The notes under the pieces: generated by a model
The model's database searches: none
The model's input: only the letters and a program-made list of their open reading frames with translations
What the model was told of the DNA's origin: nothing
NCBI GenBank assembly: GCA_963281255.1
Contig: OY725495.1
Location: 868,001 to 932,000 of the forward strand
Direction: 5' to 3'
Source: Aphrocallistes beatrix
Lineage: Eukaryota > Porifera > Hexactinellida > Sceptrulophora > Aphrocallistidae
DNA length: 64,000 nt
In this document: piece after piece, positions 1 to 11,200 of the stretch
Layout: every line of letters starts with the position of its first letter
Numbering within the stretch: position 1 is the stretch's first letter
Made by a program: the position numbers and the translations under genes

Positions 1-372
<372 letters not shown>

Positions 373-696
373 ATCTTATAACTTTCCATATTTAGAATAT
401 CATGAATCATTTGCGATTTTGATTCTTGTTAGTATTTTAAGAAATATTTTACATATGTAAATTCGCTTATTTGCAATGGTTAGGTAAAAATACATTTGTA
501 TATTCCCATTGTACTTGTACTTGTCCTCGAGGACAAATTACTACTGTAGGGTCTAAATAAAAATCAAACAAACAAAGGTCTAGATAAAAATTTTTAAATA
601 AAAAATTTTAAAAATTTTGGCAAGAAACTTGTTGGAATTTGTTGTGTGCAATTAGCACAAAAATATCCTTTGGATGACTTTTTTCGTATAGTTATT
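373..696. other. AT-rich gap, nothing recognised
   Basis: Short poly-A and poly-T runs and no convincing coding or repeat structure between the zinc-finger relic and the palindrome that follows. Confidence 0.4.
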
Positions 697-2405
697 GCCC
701 ACATTGTTGGATAACTTAGTTGTATTTTACATACTGCTTCAGGCATAACCTACTATATATAAGGCCTCAGAGTAACTTGACTAGGGATGCGTTAGAAGAT
801 GGTTGAACGGGGTGCATGCATTTGTCAGAATTTTGAAGCTGTCACTTGTCAGAATTATCCTAGTTGTCACTTGTCAGAATGGTTTTTAGGACTGCTGTCA
901 CTTGTCAGAATGGTTTTTAAGGAATGGCGGATGTTTCGTCACTGATATTTCTTTGAATGCAATTAAAGAATCACTACTTTCATTCTCCCATTCATTCTAC
1001 CAAATAATAAATGACAATCACCCACCCTCACGAAATAAAAAAACCACTCTCGCGTGCCACTTTATATTATTTCAAACTCAAAATGCCTACTCTCACTTTC
1101 CTACCAATTCTATTCAACTCCATGTTTGCCAAAAAACCATTCTGACAAGTGACAGCAGTCCTAAAAACCATTCTGACAAGTGACAGCATTCTTAAAAACC
1201 ATTCTGACAAGTGACAGCAGTCCTAAAAACCATTCTGACAAGTGACAGCATTCTTAAAAACCATTCTGACAAGTGACAGCATTCTTAAAAAACCATTCTG
1301 ACAAGTGACAGCAGTCCTAAAAACCATTCTGACAAGTGACAACTAGGAAAATTCTGACAAGTGACAGCTTCAAAATTCTGACAAATGCAACTCCCCCGGT
1401 TGAACTAATACATGAGCTGCCTTAAATCATTAACAAAGCACAATAGAGTATAGGAATGTATTACCAACATATATAAATATGGTGTCAAAGTACTCATATC
1501 CGTTGTCAAAAATTTGATTAGTCACCATATGGTTGCGTAATAGGTTATATTTGTGACAAATTTGATTATTTTCAGAGGCCGTTTAGGGGCACTTCTAAGT
1601 GTTTTTATTATAAAACTTTACGCATAGAACTGAGATGTGCATGGGTTAATACGAAAAATTTGGATTTTTTCATGGAATGTTGATACATTCCAGTGTTGCT
1701 ATGGAAACGTGTTTTGGTTAGTTGAGGTTATATCTTGAAAACCGCGATAGCTAAACATTCGAAAGTAATTCCATTTGATAGCCAATAGACTATTTCTTAT
1801 TGAGTGATAATATAATTTATTTGTCTAAATTTAATGGTTTACGAGTTATTAGACAATTTATCATATTAGTCACATTCGGTAATTTGTCGAATATATCGTA
1901 AACCATTTAATTTAGACGTCGAAATTATATTATCGCTTAATACGAAGTAGTATATTTGCTATCAAATGGAATCACATTTGAATGTCTAGCTATCGCGGTT
2001 TTCAAGATATGACCCCAACTGACCAAAACACGTTTCTATAGCAACACTGGAATGTAGCAACATTCCATGAAAAAATTCCTTTTTCGTATTAACCGATCCA
2101 CTTAGAAGTGCCCTTAAACGACCTCTGAAAATCACCAAATTTGTCACAAATAGTAGTATAACCTATTGGGCAACCATATGGTGACTAATCTAAATTTTAA
2201 CAACGGATATGAGTATTTTGACACCATATTTATATATGCTGGTAATACATTCCTAAGCTCTATTGTGCTTTGTTAATGATTTAAGTCAGCTCATGTATTA
2301 GTTCAACCATCTTCTACCGCATCCCTAGTCCCAAATTCGCAAGTTACTCTGAGGCCTTATTATAGTAGGCTATGTTTCAGGTAAGTTATCCAACAATATG
2401 GCCAT
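697..2405. repeat. Large palindromic (foldback) element
   Basis: The left arm (697-808 and 1398 to about 1860) and right arm (about 1870-2405) are inverted copies of each other with moderate divergence; for example TTGGATAACTT near 711 is matched by AAGTTATCCAA near 2383, and GGCCTCAGAGTAACTTG near 762 by CAAGTTACTCTGAGGCC near 2341. The left arm is interrupted by a separate element (809-1397). The inner part around 1650-1760 is clearly related to 42530-42610, so this belongs to a family with at least two members here. No ORF of note. Likely a non-autonomous DNA transposon with very long inverted repeats. Confidence 0.8.
809..1397. mobile_element. Foldback transposon with subterminal repeat arrays, 8-bp TSD
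   Basis: Inverted ends begin GGGGTGCATGCATTTGTCAG on the left and, reverse-complemented, GGGGGAGTTGCATTTGTCAG on the right. Each arm holds tandem copies of a unit containing TTCTGACAAGTGACAG (about four on the left, about eight on the right). The element is flanked by the direct repeat GGTTGAAC at 801-808 and 1398-1405. The 8-bp target duplication and tandem subterminal repeats fit hAT or Mutator-like non-autonomous elements; no transposase is present. The matching arm of the surrounding palindrome keeps the uninterrupted site near 2303-2325. Confidence 0.85.
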
Positions 2406-2415
2406 TAGGGTATAT

Positions 2416-2762
2416 CAGGGTTGGGGTTGGTTAACCGATATTCGGGGTCGGTTATTTTGGTTTCCTCCAGGGCGGTTAACCGATGTCAATTGATTAGTAT
2501 AAATATGGATTTGGCGACTAATATTTAACCTGATATTGAAAAATTTACAATTTCAGTGGTCTCGAAATATACTATTTGGTTAGAAAAATAGAAATAATAT
2601 TGTAATATCAAAATTTTAGAAGTAATATTCATGAATCTCCATCGAAAAACGATGAAATTAGTCTAAATATTTAGAAAATACTAACCGATCCAAGATTTTC
2701 TTAACCGTTAACCGTGATTGACGGGGGTTAGCCGGTTAACCGGTTAACCGAATCCAGCCTTG
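2416..2762. mobile_element. hAT-like MITE rich in GGTTAACC
   Basis: Left end CAGGGTTGGGGTTGGTTAAC and right end (reverse-complemented) CAAGGCTGGATTCGGTTAAC form imperfect terminal inverted repeats. GGTATAT flanks both sides, giving a 7-8 bp target duplication. Several GGTTAACC palindromes lie in both arms. No ORF. The family assignment rests on the C-A-G-G start and duplication length only. Confidence 0.6.
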
Positions 2763-3297
2763 GGTATATAAAAGGTATATGAAAAATCTAGATGGTTTTT
2801 TTCATTTTCTGATGCTACTTCGCATACATGCCAATTTGTGCCATGATAAAAATGGGATATGCCGTTGAAGTCTGCCGGATATGGCGGGACGCAATAGAAA
2901 ATATTATACATGGAATTCAAAAAAAGATATAGTGAGGAAATGACGGGACACTCGGGAAAATTGCTCAATATAAGAGTGAAAGTATCATATAGAGACCCCT
3001 GTTTGCCTCCATCAATTATTATCTGGAGGCGCCATCCAGACATCCTACAAATGTGCCGCGATACCAGGACTTATTTGAGCAATAACTGGGCTAGACATAC
3101 TCACTTGGTATCGCGGTGCATTTGTGGAATGCCAGGATGGCGCCTGCATGATAAAAGTATAGGCAAACTGGAGAATCTTTCTGGTATTTTATTAATGAAA
3201 CCCTGATTGTATTGATTTCATGTTAGTGATTAATTGATGGGAGTTTTCAATATACAAGCCCTCGATAATTCTCGAACAACTCCAGTCAGTACAAAAT
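2763..3297. repeat. Hairpin-forming repeat in non-coding DNA
   Basis: Arms at 3028-3068 and 3104-3144 are inverted copies (GGCGCCATCC at one end, GGATGGCGCC at the other, CCGCGATACCA matched by TGGTATCGCGG). This would fold to a stem of about 40 bp around a 35-base loop. The rest of the stretch shows no gene I can support. Confidence 0.6.
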
Positions 3298-3785
3298 TTG
3301 AAATTGCAGAAAAGCACCCATTTGAAATGGGAAAAGACAGGAATTATGTGTCCCATCCCAAAAAGTCTCCCAGATGCACTTCTTAGACTTTCTCACTCAA
3401 AAACCCCACCTGCTCGCACAATATTGAAGAATAATTCTTCAAAAAATTCCAATCTAAAATCATTGATATTCACTTTGACTCAAAGCTTATTCTTTATGTT
3501 AAAAGGTCATAACGTAGAAGGTCACTTTTACAAAATTAAAAAAAGACGTCATTTTGTAGAGGAGACAATTCTGCGTCGTTTGGTTAGGACTTTTGAATAT
3601 AACTAAAATTGAATAAAACTGATTTACTTGTAGGAATTTTTGGAAAAACTATTCTTCATTATTGTGCGATCAGGTGGGGGTTTTGGGTGAGAAATAGTCC
3701 AAGAAGGCATCTGGAAGGCTTTTTGGTATGCAATACCAAATTTCAACCTTCTTCCATCAAATGGATGCTTTTTTCACAATTTCTT
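3298..3785. repeat. Foldback element with about 150-bp arms
   Basis: 3298-3450 and 3635-3785 are inverted copies, for example CCCACCTGCTCGCACAAT near 3406 against ATTGTGCGATCAGGTGGG near 3660, and CACCCATTTGAAATGG against CCATCAAATGGATG at the outer ends. The two roughly 100-codon open frames that run through the arms are by-products of this structure and show no coding character. Confidence 0.65.
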
Positions 3786-4716
3786 ACTTTTGAATCTACT
3801 GGACATTTCCACTTCCTGCTCATCTTCCCCTATCGTGTGGATGAGTGTCCCTTCTTTGAGAATATTTTGATTTGTGAAATTTCTCTCGTGTAAAAAAAAA
3901 GAAAAGAGGATGAGCAACCTGCCTTTCAATACTTCGCGTCATTTGTGAACGTATTTTCTCTTCGTGATGTGAGAAACGTAGATGCAGTGAGATCACCAGA
4001 ACTCAATACATACACTTCATCACATGTCAGTTTAACTTCACAAGGATATTTTATGAAGTGATGTGAGATGTGTCTCGGAGAGAATTTGAATTTGATTGTT
4101 ATAGAAGTGACAAAGATATATTACAGTTGGAGGAGACAGGAGTTGTCTATACTAAATGGACGATGTCTGTTGCTATTTAGAGATGGAATATTGACTGTTC
4201 CCATCTGTTTGTTATGTAGACATTGTTTTTATGGAACGCAATTCCCCATGGATACCTCATGTATTTATGCGTGGCATCTTTATGAAATCACCCGACTCTG
4301 AAAAGATTGTCACGCGTGCGGACCGGAAACATAAATTTGATCAGTATTAGAATCGATAGCAACACCTTTAGGATGGTATAGCTCTCTACGGGTTTTCTGT
4401 TCTTCGCTACAACTATCAAGTGTTCTGTTTTTATTAAAATCTTTTTTAATATTTATATATCTGTATGTTTTAATAAACTAAATTTTGTGACAAATATTGG
4501 ATACGTCACGATTATGGAAATCTAGGCACATTATAGAATAAATCCTGTCAGCTTCAGGGGTTTTCCCCTGGACCCACTGGGGGTCTTACAGCGTCCTCTA
4601 GATCCCAACCAGGGTATTATACCTCCCATCAGAATATTATTTCTATAATGATACGAATATTCGTTTCAGCCCTATTTCGGTTATAGGATTAATTGTGTAT
4701 TTTTATTATTTTTCTA
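3786..4716. other. Non-coding stretch upstream of ARL14EP-like exon
   Basis: No convincing gene. It should contain the promoter and any untranslated first exon of the next gene, because the first coding exon opens with a splice acceptor, but I cannot pinpoint them. A GC-richer patch with GGGGTTTTCCCC lies near 4558. Confidence 0.35.
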
Positions 4717-7686
4717 GGTACATACATGGATAATTGTCCTCCGATATCTGTTCCTATCACTTCGAACTCGGTGGATGTAGAGTATTCTTCGCAGGAAGAT
4801 GTGCAAAGAGAAATGCAGAGTAAAATCGTTCTGAACTCTTCCCAGATTTTGTCAGAGGTTATTGAACAATCTGACCAAACTCCTTCAAAGAAGGGAACAT
4901 ATGTAAGATTGGGGAAGAAGAAAAAAAGTTATCGGTTGCAGAATAAGAAGAGGACCATAGCTATGAGAGTAAAGAGGTTAAACGACGCTGAATTTCGTAA
5001 GAGAGAGAATGAAGGGAGGAGAGCAAGGTATCGGAGGGAGATAGAAAAATACCTAGAATCTGAACGTGTACAAAATTCAGGTAAATTCTTTATGTGACAG
5101 CTTTGTGAGTATAGCATGAGATACGGATGTTGTTTCTAGTTGTTTGTTGGAATTTGGTTTAACTCCCTACAATTTTTTGTTACCATATATTTTGTCATTA
5201 TTGTCACTATTTTTTCAAAATTTACATGTCTTCTTAATTTAAAAATAATTTTGTCAAATAATATTATCCTATTTGTAGATACAAAATGAAATTAACATTA
5301 AACCACTAATAAAAAACTTGATTCAGACCTGGGGCTGTATTCCATCATCATTATCTCTTATTTGTTAACATTAATTGGTTCTATAATTGAAGATTTTAAC
5401 GCATTGAAGTATCAAAACCGTCTAAATAGTTATTCTAATGTGCTGTTTTATCGACTGCATAACCCAGTCAATATTAATAAATTCCCTGCACTGAAATATG
5501 ATGGAATCCTGATTGCAATAACGACAATAATGACAATATATGCGGTAGCTAAATATTGATGAGACGGAGGAGCTGAAACTTGTTTTCAACTAACAGTGGC
5601 CTTTGGAATATTTTATATCATACTATGTAGTAGTCAAGAGAGTATGACCATAACCGTACAGTCGAGTACTACTTAATACGATTTTTTTAAAAAAAAATGG
5701 TTAACTGAGGGTATGAACTATGAGGTCTAGAATCAGGCGGTGCCACTCTAGTTGATAATTTTGAATATTCACCGGTGGACCTGGGTTACCGCTAAAAATC
5801 GCTGATATTTACAATCAATGTTTTCCATTTGTTAACTTTTTATTTTCAGATTCGTCCTCAGAATTTAATTTCAAGGGTTTTGATGGATATATTTACCATA
5901 TTTAGAGAAATATTGTTTGCAATTCTCTAGCAACGATAGGAATGTGTGATAACTTCCAATCTCTAAACTTGATAGGAACCATATCGAGTGACCATTTCTT
6001 TTTCTCGGCTATGTCCGCTGAGTTTGAATTTGTTAATATGAACACTCTTAACTATAATCAATTTGGGAAGATACCGACATGTGGTTTTGGCACGGTGGTT
6101 GTGTTAATAATCAAAGTAGACTCCAAAAAGATTATTTATTTGTTTTATACTAAAGAGTCTTTGCACCATGCCCAAACCACATGTCATTATTTCTGAAATC
6201 GATAGTTAGAGTGTTCACTGTATTTATATTAGCAAATTTGAATTGAATGGACATAGCAGAGAAACAATGGGCCTAGGGCATTAGTCACTGATATTAGATT
6301 AGAAACTTTGAATCCCAATACCGGTGATTTTTAAACCCAGGTTTACTGGTGAATATTTAAAAGGGATTGCTCAAGGATACCTCCTGATTCTAGACCTACA
6401 TATCCTCAGTTAGCAATTTCAGCAAAAAGGTCGTATTAGTACGCGACTTTTCAGTTAGGCCCAAATTTGGCTGAGTTCACAACTAATTCATTATAATATC
6501 CATAAATATTATCATGACGTCATTGTAGAATAATATTATTATAATTTGACGTCCATCCGTATCCTCAACAATGCCATCCCAAAGCTGAGACAGTTATATT
6601 ATTAACAGTAGCCGTAATTAGTTCCTCAGTGCTAATCTGATTATCTGAATATCTTGTTCACCTCTGTGGTTGATGTTTTAATGGAGCAGCTTATTGGTCT
6701 ACTTGTTTACTTATTTATGGACAATCTTCCATGCGAATTTGTCTTGTCAGTCAGTCAACCTCTTAAAAATGTATATTTAACCGTTTATATAGTTTTGTAA
6801 ATTCAAAGTGTCCTTCCTTGAATTTTCATCCCAAAAGGTCCTAATACAATGTTTCTCAAACTGGGGGTCGCAAGATATTATTTCTTTTTGGAAGTGCACT
6901 TTGATGTATGTTAAAAGTCAGGTACATTATATTCGCACCTTCTATTTAAAAAATGTAAAGAATCAACTTGCTTATCTCATGTCAAAAGTGTTATCTTGAG
7001 TGTATTATTCTCACCTAGGTTGTATTTTCTCGTCTTCTTAATCAATATGCACATCCTGTAAATATCTCCACTGGATTATGTTTATATTTTAGTAACATTC
7101 AATCTAATCAGTATCTGATTAAAATAAATTTATATTATAAATTCACGACCCCAAATTAAATTAAGGATCGTGAATTTATTTGACAATTGTTGGGGATCGC
7201 AGGAAAATAATTTTGAGAACCACAGTCATAAAATACTGACTTATACATACTAATTCTGGCTTCTATCCATCCATCAAATTACTCACATGTATTTTATTTT
7301 TGCCCAAAATATTTTGCATTAAGTAGAAAATGGGTCCGAAATTAGTAATAGCCTTGGAATTATGTGTACAGTAGATTAAGTGAATTTTGTTATAATTGAA
7401 ATTAATATTAATGAATTCCTGGTCTTATCCTAATGGTTGAACTTTATTTGTAGCTGAGGTCAGCCTCTCAAATGAAGACATGTGTGATTGTATGAGTGAG
7501 AGCTGTCCAGGCTGTCACTTTACTTGTAAAAAATGTAGTTCTACTAAATGTGGAGTTAAATGCAGGCGTACGAGGCACTGGGACTATACCAACAAAATGA
7601 CAGATGAAAATCTTCAATCTTGTCTCTCTCCAAATGACGTGGAAGACAATATAATGATTCAAATGGATCCTTTAGAAGACGTTTAA
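4717..7686 (+). CDS. ARL14EP-like protein (ARF7EP_C domain)
   Basis: Two coding exons: 4717-5080 (acceptor TTTCTAG, ATG at 4726) and 7454-7686 (acceptor ATTTGTAG). They join in frame (phase 1) to give about 195 aa. The N-terminal exon is polar, with a basic KKKKS stretch and a charged, probably helical run of R and E residues. The second exon carries a compact cysteine cluster, MCDCMSESCPGCHFTC then KKCSSTKCGVKC, which matches the C-terminal zinc-binding-like domain of ARL14 effector proteins. Known family members are about 150-260 aa, so the size fits. In vertebrates ARL14EP links the ARL14 GTPase to myosin 1E and is also reported in nuclear complexes; which role applies here is unknown. The 2.4-kb intron holds a foldback element and a hAT-like MITE. 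A 5' non-coding exon is likely but not located. Confidence 0.8.
5650..6465. repeat. Foldback element in ARL14EP-like intron
   Basis: Left arm from about 5650 (CGAGTACTACTTAATACGA) pairs with right arm ending about 6465 (TCGTATTAGTACGCG), and internal blocks are also inverted copies (GGCTATGTCCGCTGAG near 6008 against the block near 6250). The centre lies near 6110. No transposase. Confidence 0.6.
6847..7232. mobile_element. hAT-like MITE, decayed
   Basis: The left end has TTCTCAAACTGGGGGTCGC and the right end, reverse-complemented, CTGTGGTTCTCAAAA followed by the GCGATCCCC block. This end type is well known from hAT elements (CAGTGGTTCTCAAACT). Flanks TCCTAATA and TCATAAAA may be a worn 8-bp duplication. 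No ORF. Confidence 0.55.
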
Positions 7687-8215
7687 GGGTATCTGATCAT
7701 CATTATTTATTCTGTTATTTAAATGGTTCATTTTATTGCATACTCATCACATCTCAACACTTTTATTTCGTTCATATTCACTTTGATATAAATAATTAGG
7801 AAAGCATTTATTCGTTTAATTGCTTGGGGAAAGTAATAAGGTGTCTGAAGGGTGAAAAATATCCTCTACTTCACAAACTTTTCACTTTACCGACGGTTAT
7901 GTTTTAATACAAGAGAACATTCAGTCAGATAAATTAGCAATAATGTTCCATCTTATTATTAGAAGGAATTAACAATTGAGGTTGTTATAAATTTCTTTTT
8001 CTTATTATGTTATAAATTAAATATTTCTTTGAAAATGAGAATATTCCTTTTAATTTAAAATAATAAATTATTGCATTTATTGCTAAATTCAATTGCAATT
8101 GGAGAAATCATTTGGTACTAATACACAGGGAAAAATTTCTTATACCATAGCATTATAACATTATACATAAGCATTGCCATTTGATATCTATATGGTGAAT
8201 TTACTATGCTACTTG
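7687..8215. other. Intergenic spacer
   Basis: AT-rich spacer between the ARL14EP-like stop codon and the LRRK-like promoter. No further structure recognised. Confidence 0.4.
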
Positions 8216-8223
8216 TATATAAA
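8216..8223 (+). promoter_or_regulatory. TATA box of the LRRK-like gene
   Basis: TATATAAA lies 55 bp upstream of the ATG at 8279. With usual spacing, transcription would start near 8245-8250, giving a leader of about 30 nt. The minus-strand 7TM gene has a similar box at nearly the same distance from its ATG. Confidence 0.5.
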
Positions 8224-8278
8224 GAAGGAGCTTCTTCAAGCTTTGAATTACAATCTTAATTTCGTTAACACGATATAA

Positions 8279-11200
8279 ATGTCTCTATTACATGTGTATC
8301 CAGATGCATTGGAATTCCCTCCATTCTTCCGATGGCTATACGATATTGTTGATGCATTTGTTATAGGGAATTCGGCCAGATTTGAGAATAACTTGTCAAG
8401 AGATGTCCATAAGGAATTTGACCGCCAGCTCTATCTTATAGTATCAGACAGCATTCATGAACGTCTCTACCCCGCTAGTGTCGATCGTTATGGAGTTTTG
8501 CAGGAAAACGATAAGAGGATCCGACTGGCTATTAACCAGAGTGTCGATTCGTCTAAGTTCGGAACAGTTCTGCACTACGTGGCATGCCAAGGCTATGCTA
8601 TGGTGCTGCGTATTCTGTTGGAGAGAAGAGGCAACCCCAACGTTCTGGGAGTGAATGAGGAGACCCCACTGCAGAGAGCTATTTTACTCTACAACGATTC
8701 GAAACCTGAATTTCTGAAGGAAGCGTATCTGAACGTGATCAGTGTTCTGCTCTGCTATCAGGCCGACAGGCAGAGACTCAAACCCGGGATTCCGTGTCTA
8801 CATCCATCTCTGAACGAGGAGTTCAGGAAACAGATGCTGTGCAATGAAAAGGGATACATGTCCGTTCTCTCTAAGCAGGTGAGGACTGCTGTGCACAACC
8901 ACGACGCTAAGAAGTTCAGAGAAATCATTAGCAAAGGCAACCTAGGCCTCTTAGATTTAATAACATCAAGAGTTCCAGAGTTTGACAACCTTCCCTTCGA
9001 GATTGGTGTGCTGTACGAAGCAGTGAAGCGGGATGAACGAGTGACTCAAATTTTCAATAATGGCTATACGAAGTATGTGCACAGAATAGATGGCAATTTG
9101 GAAAATCATGCAAGACATCCGGAGATACCGTGTCTAGAGTTCATGAAGACGATAGCAAACAGGTAAAGTTATTATGTAGTAAACCTCTCTATATTGACCA
9201 CCCAAACGACTTGTAAAAATGGACATTGTACGGTCGATTTTAGAGGAAATCGATGAAAATGCTGTTTTTAGATGTCATAACTTACTAAGAATCCTCTTCC
9301 CAATTCGAGAATTAAATTATATTAGTATTTAGTCAGTTCAAATTATTATTTGAATGTAACTTGTATTTAGTTATTACAAATGGGGCAATTTCGTCAGAGA
9401 GAACATGCGACTGCTGGCATTCTTGAAGGAATGCTACTACACGATCTTCTCAGAGCTGCATAGGACTCCAGACGTGAATCCGAATAATGGAGCAAACCTC
9501 CTCCATTACTTCATAACGATTCCATATTTCCCCTTGTGCCAGTTGGCACTAGCTCACTCCCCCGAGTTCATCCATGGTCAGGACTTTATGGGAAACACTC
9601 CTTTGCACTGTGCCTTCTTCCAAGCTATGGAAGAAGAATCTATTTTTGAACCGATAATACAACAGGTTGGTTATTAGGAGGCCCAATAAGTTATAATTCT
9701 ATGTCTGTATTTTAAAACAAAATGCATTCTTCTTCGCTTTTCTATTCTTTTCTACTTACAACCTGAATTGGGATAAGAATTTTGATAACTCATTTCCAGT
9801 TAGGTTTGGGCGGGAAACCATAAATATGTGGGTCTGACTATAAATAGAATGGACTCCAGAGAAAATTTAGAGATTAATACATGGCCGTTTAGAATTTTCT
9901 GTTTGAGGAAATTGTCTTTTTGACAGAAAAATAGAGTATTCGGATGTGCTGAATTCACTGTGAGTTCTTAGGATTGTGGTTAAGTGGTTTAGGCGCCATT
10001 TAATGATGACGTCAGCACTTATTCTAATATGTCATATACAATTATTCTTGTATTGGGACGAAATATTCACTCTGATTGATAGCAAAGGTTAGATAACATT
10101 ATTAGATTCACTGATTTCTGAAGCATACTAACAGAAAGTAGAGTACACCCTTGCTAATCTGAACATGTCTCTCGTTTTGAATTGACGCGTTTATATTCTT
10201 TGAGATAGAGAGACCTCGTTAAAATGCAATCATAACTAACTAATAACCCAAGTGAATTCGCGATATTATCTATCAGAACAAATCTGAACGATTTGTTCGA
10301 TCTTTAGTACAGAGCTGTTCGGATTACCGAGACTGTACTGCATATGATAAAATACCAATCTAAATAGCAATTACACTTATTAAGATAATTTATTCATCAG
10401 ATATATTTTCTCTAGTTGACAACTGACAAATTCGTAATGCACTTTTTCGATTTCAATAAGTTCAACTTGGCCAAACAGACACTTCTCCATCTCATTTCTG
10501 AGAGAGGAACTCAAACTCAGAAAATTGTGAGTGTTTTTGGCACTCGCATATGCAATTACATTGCAACACAGATTAGAAGCAATAGATATTCTAAGGTATG
10601 CCTATTCATATCTGACTCTGGTGGTTGGACCCCGTTCTTACAACTGTGTCATAAAAACGACCCTCTAGCTCTTCTTATGGCTCAGTTCGCTCATGAACAG
10701 GTGAGACTATTATTCTCTAATTTTGGAAATTGATCCACTCACTTAACTGGATCAACTAATTTTGAGACGAATTTTTTGAAAATATAACCGAATAATTTTC
10801 CCTTTTTCTAAATACTTAGGGCATTCAAAAAGTTCTCATCCCAAATCTGTATCTCAAATGATAGTGAAAATAGGATATTTTCTATTTGTCTATTGTATTC
10901 CTTAGGGGATCAGCTTCCAATTTGTATATTGGTTTATTTTACAAGGACAATTGTTGTGGTTCCTACATTATATTTTTGTACATCGGTTTAAGGTAGTCCC
11001 TTTGAACGTGATTTTTCGGGTTCCCTTTGATATATTTCAGTTCTGAGCAAATTTAGATTAAAACTGATCCCTCCATCGAATTCTACGCATCAACTAACAT
11101 ATAGATTGAATTTTCTGAAGTATTATAGTTTGAGGCTGAGGGAATACTATGTTTTGAAGTGGTTTACTACCATTTTTGTCCCACTTTTTGAGTGGCGAAA

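Noticed and set aside
902..1183. 93-codon open frame
   Set aside because: It falls inside the core of the transposon at 809-1397 and shows no coding signal.
3298..3893. Two adjacent open frames of about 100 codons
   Set aside because: They lie in the arms of a foldback element and have no recognisable domain or splice context.
5842..5900. Possible extra exon of the ARL14EP-like gene after an acceptor at 5850
   Set aside because: It gives 18 codons to a stop with no donor, lies in the arm of a foldback element, and the two flanking exons already join in frame.
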